Shown: piece after piece, positions 1-12,342 of the stretch
Layout: every line of letters begins with the position of its first letter
Numbering within the stretch: position 1 is the first letter of the stretch
Source of the DNA: Bigelowiella natans CCMP2755
Taxonomy: Eukaryota > Cercozoa > Chlorarachniophyceae
Direction of reading: 5' to 3'
Assembly (NCBI GenBank): GCA_000320545.1
Contig: ADNK01000023.1
Location: forward strand, 78,160 to 142,159
DNA length: 64,000 nucleotides
Position numbers and translations under genes: made by a program
The notes under the pieces: generated by a model
What the model saw: only the letters and a program-made list of their open reading frames with translations
What the model was told of the DNA's origin: nothing
Database searches by the model: none

Positions 1-3000
1 ATGAAGAAATACGACAGTGTGATAATCAGCAACGATGATTTGCTCTCGAGGAAGAACCCGATTATTCTTTCTAAGAAGTTAGAGCTACTGGGCAAGACAG
101 TATTTAGTTTGGGGAAAAAAAATGCTCGTCGAGGAAGCGGAATTTTCGCAATGTACATTCATCCACACAAAAACATAAAGGAACTATTTCTAAAATATGC
201 CCCCTTCTAGGTATTACGTTTTTAGTAAGAATGGAAAATTGATTACGAAAGAAAGTTTCAAAAAGGGTCTGGAGGAAGTATCGTTTCCAATGAGTGATAC
301 AGAGGTGGATGAAGTGTTCAACCAATACGCGATGGAAAATGGGATCAGGTCGCTATGCAGCGTCTGCTGAGCTACAAAGCACGTGCAATCTAATTTCTCC
401 TAAAATTATTGTTATCCAGCTATTCTACATTCGTTCGCATGCTCAGTAAGAAGACAAGGAAATCTCTCAGTTCTAAAAGTCGTGGTTCTAAGAAGTTTGT
501 AGAAAGTGCAAATCCAAACGTCGCGATCGATGGTAATGGCGAGGTTAAGGTACCAGATTCGAGTCTTGATGGTGACATAAAGAAAATATTGCCTCGGCAA
601 AGGTTAGATGAATACGCTTACCAATCAATCATATTGATTGCATTCTGATCGAATAAACGTATTTAAAAGAGGTAGCATATCCTTCGAAGCTACCGCATTT
701 GCAAATCCTGACAGAGAAACAGAAGATATCGGGAAAGTCCTCGACATGTTTGGCAAAACAGTCTCCAGGATAGGTGCAATACATGTTTGTTATTCAACTT
801 AATTGTAACGATACTGCATTGAAGGCGCCAAGCGAAATCGTAGAGGATCAGGGTTCTACATGATGTTTGAGGTATTCAGCAACGGATCAAAATGGATCAC
901 ACCTGAATCGTTCAAGGAGGGTTTGAAGAGCTGTAGAATCCAAATGAGGTATAATGTTTATTTTTTATAAATTGGAACGTGATGGAACTTTACTTCAAAT
1001 CATCGACAGGGATTCCACAGTGGAGAAGATATTTAGAATATATGCGCCTGCCTCATGCAATAGAATAAAGTTCTCCAATTTTGTCCGATTAATCACCCTG
1101 CGTGGATTGAATCAAGAAAAAAAAAGGAACAGGAGCGGCGTTAGCACAACCGGAGAAGCCAGGGTCAGAATAGCATGACTCATCAGATGAGCTTTAGTCA
1201 TTATTTTTTATTTTGTGTGTGATTGTAAAGATCGAAACCAAGGAACTAGAATCAAAGAAAGCTATGACAGATGATGAGAAGGTTCGGTCGACAGAATCAA
1301 ACAATGATGAAAAAGACAGTGTCACATACCGAGACACTAGCAGCGCATCGACAAATATCCAGTCCAAAACGACCGATTCTACGGGCGCTGCACCAATTAC
1401 AAGTCCAGGAAAAATTCGCGACGACACTAAGCTGAAAGGAAGCTACATGGTGGTTGCAGTTTATTCTAAAATTTTTGAATTAAAAAGTACTGATAGCACA
1501 CATTATTTCATGCATCTCGTCTCAGGTTGATATTATGGTACCCAATTCAACGAAAAGAAAAAGTATTCTTCACAAGAGAATCGAGATGTTAAGTAAAACT
1601 ATTTTCCGGTCCGTAGCATCATCTTTGTCTTGTCAGAAATTGTCACTTAAGATAAACCTGTTCATCAGGCTAGGGCAAAAGAATGCACGGCGTGGTAGCG
1701 GTATGTTCGAAATGTATTCTCGGTTCTCGGAACCAGGCAAAAAGGTAACCCGGGAAAGCCTCCAAAAAGGGTTGAAGAGCATCAATTTCAGATTGAGCTA
1801 TGAGGATATCGAAGAAATTTTCGACCGTTATGCAGCAGAAGATGGAATTAGGTCTATGTGATGAATTGAAAATTTTAAACATACGTATAAAAGTTATATG
1901 TACGTTTGTATCGATCAGTTATTCAGCTTTCGTTCGGATGTTGAGTCGCCCCATCAGCGGTGGTGGTCTTGCTCCACGGAAAAGTAGTGAGCAGTTGCTG
2001 CCAGGCCCCCAACTTCTACCTCCTACACCAATATCAACTCCAGCAAAAGGGACATCTGTTCCTGCCACTCCAGCACCTACACCAACAAAAAGCGTGAAAG
2101 CTGAGAGGAAAGTTGCAAGACGATCCATCGTATTTTCTCCTACCGCATTTGATTCGGATAAGCACACGAATGACGGTAAAGTAGACTCTGAAAATTTTCA
2201 CCGATCGCTGCAATTATTCGGGAAAATGGTATATTTATATGGTTCAAAGCGACAGCGTCGAGGTATGTGAAGGCATTATTTTTGCGTCGTCCACTGAAAT
2301 AAAAAAATGCTTTCGTGCAGGTTCTGGATTGTATAACATGTTTGAAATCTTCAGTGACGGGTGCAAGTATATTACGCACGAATCTTTCATCAAAGGGCTA
2401 AAATCTTGCAAGTTTCAAATGAAGTAACAAGATGTACTAAGTTAAACAAACAGTTCTTGGCTGACTATTGCAATCTTTCAGGGAAATAGATGTCCAACTC
2501 ATCTTTGAAAATTATGGAAATGGTGCTGGCCAAATTAAGTACTCAGCATTCGTTCGTATGTTGAGCAACTCCAAATTAAATCGGAAGAATTCAAAAGTAG
2601 CAGACTCTAAAACTACTAGCTTAGGCTTCGACAAATCCTTTGAAAACAGAACTGATAAGTGGGTATTAGTAGCAAAATCAACAAAACGTGGTATCGAAGA
2701 GGAAGGACCTTCCTCCTCAAATTTGAAACACATCGCGGATGATGAACAACTGGATACAATAAATAGTGAGGAGAAGGGTCAGAAAATCGATGAGTACGTT
2801 AAAGACTCTTCCGATGACCATAATCATCCACCACCTGAGCAAACTAAGAAATTGGCGGATTTTGGACAAAATAAAAGTTCACCAGCACAACCAAGAAAAA
2901 GTGATACTGATGCGATCAATTTAAAAAACCAGGAACATAGCGCAATCAGTTCTAACCACGCTGCTGATTCAAAAACTGGAAAGGATCATGAAATGCGTCT

Positions 3001-4530
3001 AGAATCTGATAAGGAAACTAATACACACTTAGAAGCTGGAAAGAGACAAAATGAGGTAAGTATAGACAATAACATAGAGCCATTAGACGAGGATTCATAT
3101 GAGAAAAGCACTGCAGTAATGAATGATCCTCCTCACGAAGAAGTTAAAGATTTGAATGAGATGCAGGGAACACCACCCAGTCAATCTTTCCTTTGTGTGA
3201 ATACGATGTCTCCTGCTTGGAAAGGTGTTACTAAATCTTTCAACTTCACCCCACTTATTCTAACTTCAATAAACGTGATTTTAGAGGTATCAGATGTGGA
3301 AGACGGCAGTTATCATGCTACTGTTCCACAAAATGAATGCAGTGAATCTGGGAAATCAAATATTCCAATCGAAGCTCCTGCTAATGTGGAGCAGCCTAGC
3401 GAAGATGTTGAAGAAAATTATAATTCTAATTGTAAGGGCATGGACAAATTCGAACAGGATACAGGAAAGCCCTATGTAACACGTCAATCTACAGCTTTCA
3501 GTATCGAGGAGCGCCAGTCACAAGCTAGTTTTACCAGCGCGATTTGCGAACTTTTTGCCCCTGAAACCCAAAATCAGCATGCTGTTCTTGGGTCTATTTT
3601 TGATGAAATGGGACACCAAGTCCACAATGACAGGGATGATGATAACAAGGATAAAACATATCAATCGCATCTTGTCAATGAATCTGAAGATAATACTGAT
3701 GAGGTAACTGTAGTAAAGCATCAGAACAGTCACAAAGATACGTCTCCCTTGCAACCGCATTCTGGGCAATCACGCTTAAACCAACAAAGCATAACTTCTC
3801 GCAAGAGTCCCACTGTTTCCATTCAAGAAGCGTTACCACCTTCTGGGAAAAGCCAGATAGTAACGACAAATGAGCCCCAACATATCGAAGTGAAAACCTA
3901 CAACGACCCTCGAGCTTCATCTAGTAACGCTGCCCTAGGCTCTGCAAAAAAGATAGTCTTAGCTTCTGGTTCACGATTAAACGTATCAACGGTCAGATTT
4001 TTATTGCAGCTTTCAAAAGAAACATTCATGACAACACTTATGCGTAACTATCAGGAAGCGCTTGGAAAAAGCAGTGATGAAGAGAACAAGAAACTGTTCT
4101 TGGGTGGAGAAATGACGAGAAGTTTACATAGCGTAAATGACAGCAGGATGAGTCAAAGTCAAAGTCAAAGTCAGGTGGAGGTCATGCTTCAGAGCACCGG
4201 GGGACAAGGGTACATGGTTCCTACAATGGTCATGTCTTTGGATGATCATGAAAACACTATTGAGCCCGCCACGGAGAAGGAGGTATGCAATTGACTTGAA
4301 AATGCTATGGAAGCTATGAAAAGCACAAACACAAATTAAAACGGATATGGTTAAAACAAGATATCGTGATTGTTATATTTCCTCAGCGGCCTCTCCCGAA
4401 GAAGAAAAACTGGCTAGCGGTATCTTGACCTAAGGAGCTAGTTGCTAATCAATCATCTCACCACGATCACAATCTATTTTCTCAGGCAATTTGCTGCTGC
4501 TCATCGGAAAATTATTCAGAGCTGGAATAA
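1..4530 (+). CDS. Tandem EF-hand-like module protein, 5' partial
   Basis: Function unknown. Exons read as 1-152, 211-348, 420-602, 670-773, 825-948, 1010-1163, 1231-1449, 1526-1608, 1669-1851, 1919-2262, 2321-2423, 2482-4282, 4387-4419, 4486-4530; phases agree at every junction. Four modules of about 100 residues each carry GKxV, RRGSG, an EF-hand-like helix (ITxESFxxGL) and a second one ending YSAFVRMLS. Their loops lack the canonical DxDxDG ligands, so calcium binding is doubtful. Modules lie near 73-450, 730-1110, 1585-1950 and 2200-2575. A long low-complexity acidic/Ser-rich region (2580-4282) with a QSQSQSQ tract follows. The last two small exons give a basic stretch (PKKKNW) followed by CCC, which could be a palmitoylated membrane anchor (inference). 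The ATG at base 1 is probably internal, because the module there is already under way. Confidence 0.7.
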
Positions 4531-4875
4531 ACTACATACAGATAGACGAGAGCTAATTGTAGTGAAACGTGAGGGGGGTGATTGTGGAGAAATTGTGCGC
4601 AGCCTGATTACGCGCTGTGCTACGATGCACGAAAATTATTCCCAAATTTCTGATGTAACAACGCGTTGGTATCGATTTGTGTTTTGTTGTCAACAAAAAT
4701 CCCCATTTTCACTGGAGAAAGCAAGCTTCCTCATTTGTGTGAAGTGTTTGTACGTGATGGATGTTGATTTTTCTTATTGCAACGCTGCGCGTGTAAATAT
4801 GAAAACGACACTCTTTGGAGAGCTGAGAGATGCTAAGATGGCGCTTCGATGCGCATCTGGCTTGGCCTAGTGGCG

Positions 4876-4913
<38 letters not shown>

Positions 4914-5518
4914 GCTAGAGTGTTGCGTGCCAGTCTAGCAGTGGTCTAGCTAGCTAGCATTTTGCATGAATAGACAACAGTGCAGCTCTCTAGCTCTGGA
5001 GCTTTGGAAGCAACAACGAAGGAACTCGTTGTGGGACGAATGCAGACTCGACTTGCCATCCAATGTTTCGCCGGATCGACAGTGTTCGATGTTCAGCGCG
5101 TGCCACTTCTCTAGCTCTATCGCTGTGCCAGTCTGGCCTTGACTTGCACAAATCACCCGACAGACGTCTCACAAGCATGGCTCATTGTGTATGGACAGAT
5201 TCGAGTGAAAGACAAGCAACAATAGAACATGTACATCATAAAGTTACAATTACGTAGCATAGTAGTGTCCATGATGTTAGCGCGGATTTGCACAGCGTAG
5301 CAGAAGACTTCACTATATTACGCCTCTCTCTAGCTCTGAATGCGGTCATTGCGCCACCACACATGCATCATGATGTGCAGCAGTCTGCAATGCTTGAGAT
5401 CGGAATGGACACCACAGATTACCATCATGAGACGATCAGACATATAGAAAAGTGCAAAGCGAAGTAGTGAACAAGTTACATATCATGATGCCACGTACAC
5501 TTAATCACCCTGTTTTCA
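4531..5518. other. Convergent spacer 1
   Basis: Lies between the 3' ends of the EF-hand-module gene and the beta-propeller gene. It holds a (CA)n tract at about 4880-4912 and many short palindromic words, including CTAGCTAGCTAGCATT at 4946-4961, a 16-mer that recurs at 32255-32270. I see no coding exon. Confidence 0.6.
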
Positions 5519-6787
5519 TCAGAGCTTTGTTTTTAACACTTTCCCCCCGCCTATACTCACGAACAGAAACTTGTTCTCTGAGTCTAAACTTATCCCCTTA
5601 ATGCTTGCACTAGGGCAGGGAATGCTTCGTATGAGTGAACCAGTTGGGCTCAACGCTGCAATTTGACCGAGTACGACTTTAGGCGAGTCAATGCGTCCAA
5701 CGAAGAGCGTGCCATCCTTCCCGAGAGCCAAACAGGAAGGCCCTAGCATTCCAGAAAACTGATAGAAAACTGAAAAATGGAACGCGCCAGCCATTCTAAC
5801 CCCGCGGAGGACACGATTTCGCATCGTCTCTGCAACATATAGTGTATCTCCATCATTAGATACAGCAATTCCTGAGGGATGAGCGAGGCAGTCCTTCAGT
5901 AGCGGTTGCAGCACGTATCGACCAGCCTTCTGATCAGCACTGCCCCCAACAAGGCTGGCCATGAACACGCTTCCTATTGCATTGTCCAGAGCCGTGGTGC
6001 CAATGGGTCCGCTGTCAGTGAAATATATGTTCCCATTGCCATCGATCTGCACACAATTTGGGCCTAACAGTGGCCGCTCCTCGAATTCGTGTATCAGCTT
6101 CACGATGTTCCCCTTTGCTGTGGTTAGCAGGGCCGAATGGCCGAAGTCGCAGATGTAGAAGCGTGAATTTTTGTCTATGCCAATACTATTCGGATGGCCG
6201 CCCGTCCGTAGGAGGAGCTGTGTAGTCGTTCATTACTTCGTTATTCCATGGATTTTAACAGTCATATTTCTCAAGATTCTTCTATGCTATGTTCAGCAAT
6301 GGTGATGATTCATAAGAGGATTCACGAAAGTGTCCTGAGTTCGCTATCTCTACACCTTCGCCTTAATCTCGTCATCGTCCGTCTTTCCCAGATCAAGGAT
6401 CTCCTAAGAGAAAGTAACGTTGGACGCTAACATGAGTCAGCGCATCATGACCCTGAACACCCATTTCCAATCGCCAACCATAACCGCCCGTATGGACTTT
6501 GAAGCCCCCTCCCCCCTCCCCCCCCCTACTCCTTTGTCGGAACAGAGAAACGTGCCTCCCGGCCCTAGGTTTGTTTGAATGGGTGAAAATTGCCCAGTGT
6601 TTCATCTTCAGATGCACATTGTTATTGATGACCGCATCCTCCTCAATAACTGAAAAGCAAAGCCTCATTACTTCGTAGATTATCTTACCCCGTCGTAAAG
6701 TGCGGCGAAGATTTGATTTTCCGACGTGACGAGTACGGAGTTGAGCTCCTGTTCGGAGGACCATACAGTCTGCCACTCCGACGCCAT
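5519..6787 (-). CDS. SMP-30/strictosidine-synthase-like beta-propeller protein
   Basis: Predicted soluble six-bladed beta-propeller, 311 residues. Exons 6689-6787 (start MASEWQTVW), about 6552-6641, 6356-6403 and 5519-6217 (stop). The large exon shows repeated blade signatures: GGHPNSIGID near its start, then CVQIDGNGNIYFTDSG, HPSGIAVSNDGDTLYVAET, GPSCLALGKDGTLFVG and IKGISLDSENKFLFVSIGGG. These are the G-x-D-x-x-G-x-(I/L)-(Y/F) blades of the SGL/strictosidine synthase/NHL group, whose members are lactonases, esterases or synthases. The substrate cannot be told from sequence. No signal peptide or membrane segment is seen. The large exon and exon 3 are firm; the border of exon 2 next to a poly-G tract is weak. 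Its 5' end faces the next + strand gene. Confidence 0.72.
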
Positions 6788-7571
6788 GTTCCGCGTTGTG
6801 CTGTTGTTTTAATGGATATTGAGGATGATTAAGTTGTAGTGCAGCGCAAATAAGGGTTGTGAAGTAGATAGCGGATCGCAGAATTAAGAACCATTAAATG
6901 TGTTCATATATGCACACAACCAACACCCTCTCTCTCAATCTACTCATACCCGAAGGCTGAGGAGAAGGAGGAGGAGGAGGAGGAGGAGGAGGAGGAGGAG
7001 GATCTGAGAGATAAGCCGGAATGATATCAAAAATTCGTACCAACCCCGAAACGCACAGGATTTTTGCCCTGCGACAATCCCAGAAACAACAACCATCCTT
7101 GTTTATGATATCCGGACGGTCTCCAGAGACTTTAAATTAAGAAATCCCCGGTACTAACGAGGAGCGGGCTCGCCGATGATCATTTCTCTCAACGAGTATT
7201 GCCGATGATCCTTCGCCTCTGCGCGGCTTGTGTAAGGGGCACAAACTACCTCTCTTTCTCCGCCCCCATTGCGAATATGGTCGCAATCCAAGCTGGGAAG
7301 ACCTCCAATCTGCCATAACCGACGCGTGCATGCTTGAATTGCATGTTTTACTTCCCCCCTCCCTTGATTCGCTCTGACGCAGCGAATCAGGCTCCAGCGT
7401 CTTCTTGCACGGTTTTTTTTTATCAATATGGGTGGCCTGTAGTGGTGAATCTAATGATCTCGATCATAACTGAAGTATTGGGATTGTTATTTGGAGGGAG
7501 AGTGAGGGATTTCTTCTTATAATCGATTCTCGCTTAACATCATAATATTTGGTAAAAAAAGAAGACGATAG
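6788..7571. other. Divergent spacer with GAG tract
   Basis: Probable shared promoter region between the beta-propeller gene (-) and the unknown gene at 7572-8881 (+). It contains a (GAG)n tract at about 6964-7002. The first exon(s) of the + gene should lie here, but I could not fix them: a short open stretch starts at ATG 7021 and no splice-consistent join was found. Confidence 0.45.
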
Positions 7572-8484
7572 GCACCAAGCATTGCGAGGTGGAGCGCGAG
7601 GTATTCTAACGATACTTCCATATATACTCGTCGTGCAACACTAGGATAGCGCTGCTGTTTATTCTGACGAATCCTGAACTTTGTTCAAAATTCCACCAGC
7701 GAGAAGAGCATCTGGACGGCGAGCTTCCTCAGCTCGATCTGGTTGTTGTTTTATCATACATCCCGACCCATTCATGGGGATAGGATGCTAGAAAAATGGG
7801 GGCATTGTACATCATTTCTATAACATGTTACTTTCCTCAGAATCACCTCTCCTCTTTCTTAATAATGGTGTAGGGGCTTCTTTGAGAAGACGTCGACGGA
7901 CGCGCCTCACACGCTCTTCTTCCTCTCAATCAAGGAGAGGAGGAGGGGAAGCACGTTCTCGGACGAGGAGCTCAAGGTGACGTCCAAATCTATATAAATC
8001 CGCTGTAATTCATGAATGAACGATGGAGGTTCGCGCCACCTCTCTTTCCTCTCTTTCCTCTGTGGGTCTCACACACGCTCCAGCATTGTATCATTACATA
8101 TGCACAAGTGTTTGGCTCACGGCCTAAGATTTCCATACCATTAACACTGAATGGGATGTTGCACTATCTATGCAGCACGAGGACGTACTTGGGAGCGCGG
8201 AGAAGGATGCAAAATGTTATACAGAGATTGGAGGTACGAGCACACTCAGTAGCACCCGAATACTAGAAGAATAATTACCTTTTCCAAGGATGAGACTCTC
8301 ATCACCACCACCACCACCACTACTGCTGCTGCTGCTGCTGCTGCTGTCAGGATCAGCTTCAAGGAAACCCCGACCTTGATGACGAGACCATGTATGGTGA
8401 AAATGACGAAGAAGAGGAAGAGGAGGAGGAGGAGGCTTTCAGGTCCATCAATCCACACCAACACAGAATACCGAATACACACAA

Positions 8485-8527
<43 letters not shown>

Positions 8528-8881
8528 TATATTTATATAGCCGCGCGTGGTTGTGTAGGTATGTATTTCATCATGCATGGCTCCTCGTAATCTATCTCAT
8601 CCTCCTCCTTTATCCAGCGAAGTGATGCCAAGCGGTGCTGAAGAAGAAGGAATGGTACAATTACCTCCTAGGGAACCACCACCGCCTTCCTTTCCGACTA
8701 CCCGTGTAGGCCTTCACCCCCCCTCCCGTCTCCGTCGCATTTCTCGTGCAGCCACTCCTGCTACAAGGAGTACCGCTCGGAGGGGGGGGGGGGCAGTGAT
8801 ACAACGACGAAGTCGGCAGCAGCAAACGCGCGTGGTGAGGAGGCAGCAGCCACCGCAGCGAAGGAAAGTACTCGGGTGTGA
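7572..8881 (+). CDS. Unknown acidic-tailed protein, 5' end not resolved
   Basis: Not recognised. Phase-compatible exons: 7572-7600 (tentative), 7700-7741, 7874-7981, 8176-8233, 8351-8442, 8618-8654, 8813-8881 (stop TGA). The product begins with an aromatic stretch (KSIWTASFLSSIWGFFEK), then FFLSIKERRRGSTFSDEELK, a basic helix (YLGARRRMQNVIQRLE), a run of nine Glu after DETMYGEND, and an Ala-rich end. The join 7981/8176 needs a weak GTCC donor. The alternative donor at 7977 (CTCAAG|GTGACG) puts the next exon in a frame that soon stops. The final three exons join cleanly. The aromatic segment is too short to be a confident membrane helix. The upstream end, and hence the start codon, is unknown. 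Confidence 0.5.
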
Positions 8882-8994
8882 GAAGGAGACGCTTGAGCGG
8901 CTTCCTACCGCTACTGGTGCTGGTGAAAGATCTGAATATACAATACATAGGCACATACGTTTTTTGTGGTTTATGTAGGTGTATAATACACACG

Positions 8995-9025
<31 letters not shown>

Positions 9026-10654
9026 GAATATATGTGAATATGTGACTATATGTATATAAATTATATCTCCCTTTCTTTCATTTTTAAAAACGAAATGGCT
9101 ACGAGCATATGCCCGAATATCCGTAAACATGGAACAACAACATCCCAACAACGCATAGAATGAAGTACAGGAAAGTTCTGCAAGCAAAATTGAGAGCATG
9201 ACAGTTGTCCACCTCTTGTAGATTGCTCAGCTGTAACTTTCATAAGTACACTCCGAGATTGATCTCTGCTACCGAAAATAAGTTTCTCATTAACTTGCAC
9301 CGTTGCTATTTTGCCTAAATTGGTGTGATTAGGGAGGGGGATCGGTGGGAATGTGGATTGTATGGTGTGTATGATGACGATAAAGGTGACACCATTTTAA
9401 TAATTCGCAATGAAACTAGCAGCTGCAGCAGTCATATTGTTGGTTTGATTTCCAGCAGTCCTACATATAACATGTACATATGCTTGATATGCGTGTTTTC
9501 TCTATGGAGTATATGTAAGCATGGTCTTAATCCTACGTCTGTTGTTTATAATCTTTTTTTGTGTGCGTGCGCGCGCCAAGGGCCGTGAGCTTGCTCGTCT
9601 ACTTCCATGTCTACACAAGGTGATCAGAAGACGATGAGTACAGTAAATAGGCAAAAATAACCATCACATTTAATACAATGACTTGTGAAGTCCAGATTGC
9701 GGCGAAGCGAAACCTGAGTTTTGGTTGCCTGTTCTCAGTTCCATAAGCGTTGTATAGATCGATGGCTCAAGAGCTCCCGGCTTTGCCCAGGTTTGAAATG
9801 AGCGTATCCATTTTCTTCTTTCTGTGCGTCCCGAAGTTCATTTCTCGTGTGCGTGCTATCGGTTGGTGTGTCAGTCTGCAAGATGGACATCCCGAAATCC
9901 ATTCGAGAGCACGACATTCAGGTCAATATCCCTCTAATTTATTCAGAAGTGAAATCTTCTTTTTCACACAAAGCACCCGTCTTTACGAGGAAACATGCGT
10001 TATGATTCTTTGACAGGAAGCTCGTTGGATACTAAGTGCAAACAGGAGCTCCCCTTCTGCTGCTGAGCGTGCAGCAATACCAGTGTGATGTCTGACAAAA
10101 GACAAGTCTGTTCTCGCATTGCGAGCAGCAGTGCGTGAAGTAGCATGTATAGGCTGGATGTCAATGTAAAGAGATTTTAAAGAAGGGACTGCATGCAACG
10201 CTGGTGCGCGCCCCCAAGTCATACAAACGTATGTAGGTAAATCAAAGAAGCCCAGCTAAAGCGAAAAATGTATGTAATATTTATATAATGTGTACTGGCT
10301 TTATTGTTTTCGCGCAACGAATGGAGCTGCATAGCTCTACTCGAGCACTTAATGGTGGAGCATCGCGTGTTAGCGGCAACGGCAAGTGTGAAAGTGTTTG
10401 CCCCTGCTGGCCATGTTATTGCGCTCGATGACATCACAATGCGTTCATGCTAGCATGTTCCACAATGACACCCAACCCTATAGACGTTCTCGATAATGAG
10501 TAGCTCATAGTCGCCATTCCTGCTAACATTGCAATCGTTATCTATGCTGCAATGCTACCGACGCAGCACGGCTAGACAGTTTGTATCAAGCTGCGCATGG
10601 GGTGAGAGTCCTCACAGCGTATTCAACTATCTTTTGCTGATATAATGTATAACA
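8882..10654. other. Convergent spacer 2, largest in the window
   Basis: 1.8 kb between two 3' ends. (CA)n at about 8988-9025. From about 9100 to 10650 it is nearly free of microsatellites, unlike the rest of the window. Short open stretches exist on both strands (for example 10330-10445 +, and 9061-9300 -), but none has splice-consistent neighbours or a family I recognise. It may hold a decayed gene or element; I call no gene. Confidence 0.4.
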
Positions 10655-11095
10655 CTACATGATCCCTAGGTTACTGCTCTGAAGAATCTCAGCGTTAGAT
10701 ACAAACGAATCTGAGACCACATCGTTCAATTCCTCTTCTTCTGATGTTTCAACCGCAGGACTTGTGTCTTGTAGCAAAACTTGCTGAGGTTCATCCTTTT
10801 CTTTCTCCTCGTTTTTACTTTCAGGTAATTCGGTCTGTAAGCCAGCAGCAACGCACGAGACTTGCGCATGAAACTGTGCGTATCGAACCTCCTCCTATTG
10901 AATCATTTAGTGGTAATTGCTTTATAATTCAACGGATGTACTGGCCAGCTCTCATCATCTCTTTCATCAGCACATATGCATATGTTACCTCCCATGGTGA
11001 AGCAGGTGTTGTCACTACGTTGCAGCATTTTCTGGGACATAAATAGCGATACAAGCATCCGTTTTTAGACCATTGATACGAAGCACAGAGAGGGA

Positions 11096-11145
<50 letters not shown>

Positions 11146-11873
11146 CATTACGTGCAAGAAAAGGTCTGCAGATTTAGTAGCATCGCCAGTTCAGCCACAC
11201 AGATTATCAACAAAACAGCCGAGGTTATAATGAGACACGACGATGTCGATTGGGACGTGGAGGGTTTCTCTGTTTTAACATCAGTGAGTATTGGTCCGCT
11301 AGGAGGCTTGATATTTTGATCTTCAAAGCCCTCTGTCGTCACATCTTCCCCCACCTTATTTTGACCAACCGTTCCGTCAATTTTGGGGGAATTGCTCAGG
11401 CTTGATTTGTTATGATTCGTAGTGAGCTCATTGGAACTTCCCTCGATAAGAGAAGTTATTTTTCCGGTTTTCTTGCTGTCGTTCTTCCCCCTTGTACGCT
11501 CTGCATTCTCAGTCTCTAGCTGGGAATGACCTTGCACAAGGTGTAGAGAGTTATATTTGACAACCTCTGTATCCCTTTTAGTAGCCTTTAACTTTGGAGG
11601 AAAGGTCTCATTGTTGGCGGTTGAAAGAATAGCAGGGGTATGCGCCTCGGCTGTGACGCTTACCGTCTTGTACTGCAACACATAGCTACTCAGAGAAAAC
11701 ACTCTAAAAGATTGTTTTTAGTTTTTCATTCATTTGAAGTGTGTCGGTCTATCCATTTTTCAAGCATAAAGGGTCCATCTTACCTGCTCCTCTTTCATCC
11801 ATCTCGCTTCCACGGTCACAGACACCAAAACAAAGCCGATGACCCCACACATGATGAGGTTGGAGAGATGCAT
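10655..11873 (-). CDS. Type I single-pass membrane protein, function unknown
   Basis: 297 residues from four exons that close in frame: 11784-11873, 11152-11672, 10989-11031, 10655-10894. Exon 1 encodes a signal peptide (MHLSNLIMCGVIGFVLVSV, cleavage likely near VEA). A Ser/Thr/Asn-rich outer domain of about 150 residues has several possible N-glycosylation sites (NETF, NDSK, NKSS). One hydrophobic span (CLIITSAVLLIICVAELAML) is followed by a Cys-rich juxtamembrane piece (FSCTKCC, possibly acylated) and an acidic cytoplasmic tail ending SNLGIM. Intron 2 carries a (GA)n tract. No family is recognised; the layout suggests a receptor, adhesin or cell-wall sensor (inference). The acceptor at 11673 (TTGCAG) is needed to keep frame; an earlier AG near 11704 would give a stop. 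Confidence 0.72.
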
Positions 11874-11910
11874 GGGATGTGGGCGAGGTAAGGTCAAGAG
11901 GGTGCACAAG

Positions 11911-11969
<59 letters not shown>

Positions 11970-12342
11970 CTCAACAGTTTGTAAATAAGTGCAATAGGGG
12001 GTAGCGGGCACAATCAACGATCATATTCACAACTGATACTACGAGATCCAGATGTACAGGCCTGTAGAACATAACTGATCTATTGCCATGGAAACGGCAT
12101 CCAAAGACGAAACAATCAGGCGAAGAAAAAACACATGGCATTTACCTTCAAAGTCATCCACAAAACCGTGAACTCAAAGCATAAACGCCAGGCGTACAGT
12201 ACCCCCCCATCGGTGAGGTTACGGTAATTCTGCGGACTGAAGTGGGTGTTTTGTGTTCGTTGTCGTAGGCGGAAAATCACAGGCGTTTTGGTAGAAAAGG
12301 CTGGGCCGAATCGACACGTTGACACTGATCGCGTGAACGACG
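11874..12342. other. Divergent spacer with (CT)n promoter-proximal tract
   Basis: 469 bp between the start codons of the membrane-protein gene (-) and 3-ketodihydrosphingosine reductase (+). A pure (CT)n tract occupies about 11914-11966, some 45 bp upstream of the membrane-protein start. No other motif is recognised. Confidence 0.6.

Noticed and set aside
1-210. Taking ATG at base 1 as the true start of the EF-hand-like gene
   Set aside because: It coincides with the window edge, and the first module seems to lack the segment that precedes GKxV in the other modules; the gene most likely begins upstream.
7572-7760. Selenoprotein K-like reading of KSIWTASFLSSIWGFF
   Set aside because: The hydrophobic span is too short, the Gly-rich tail and a TGA-Sec context are absent, and the rest of the chain differs.
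10744-11046. 100-codon plus-strand open frame
   Set aside because: It overlaps antisense two exons and an intron of the type I membrane protein, which join in perfect phase on the minus strand.
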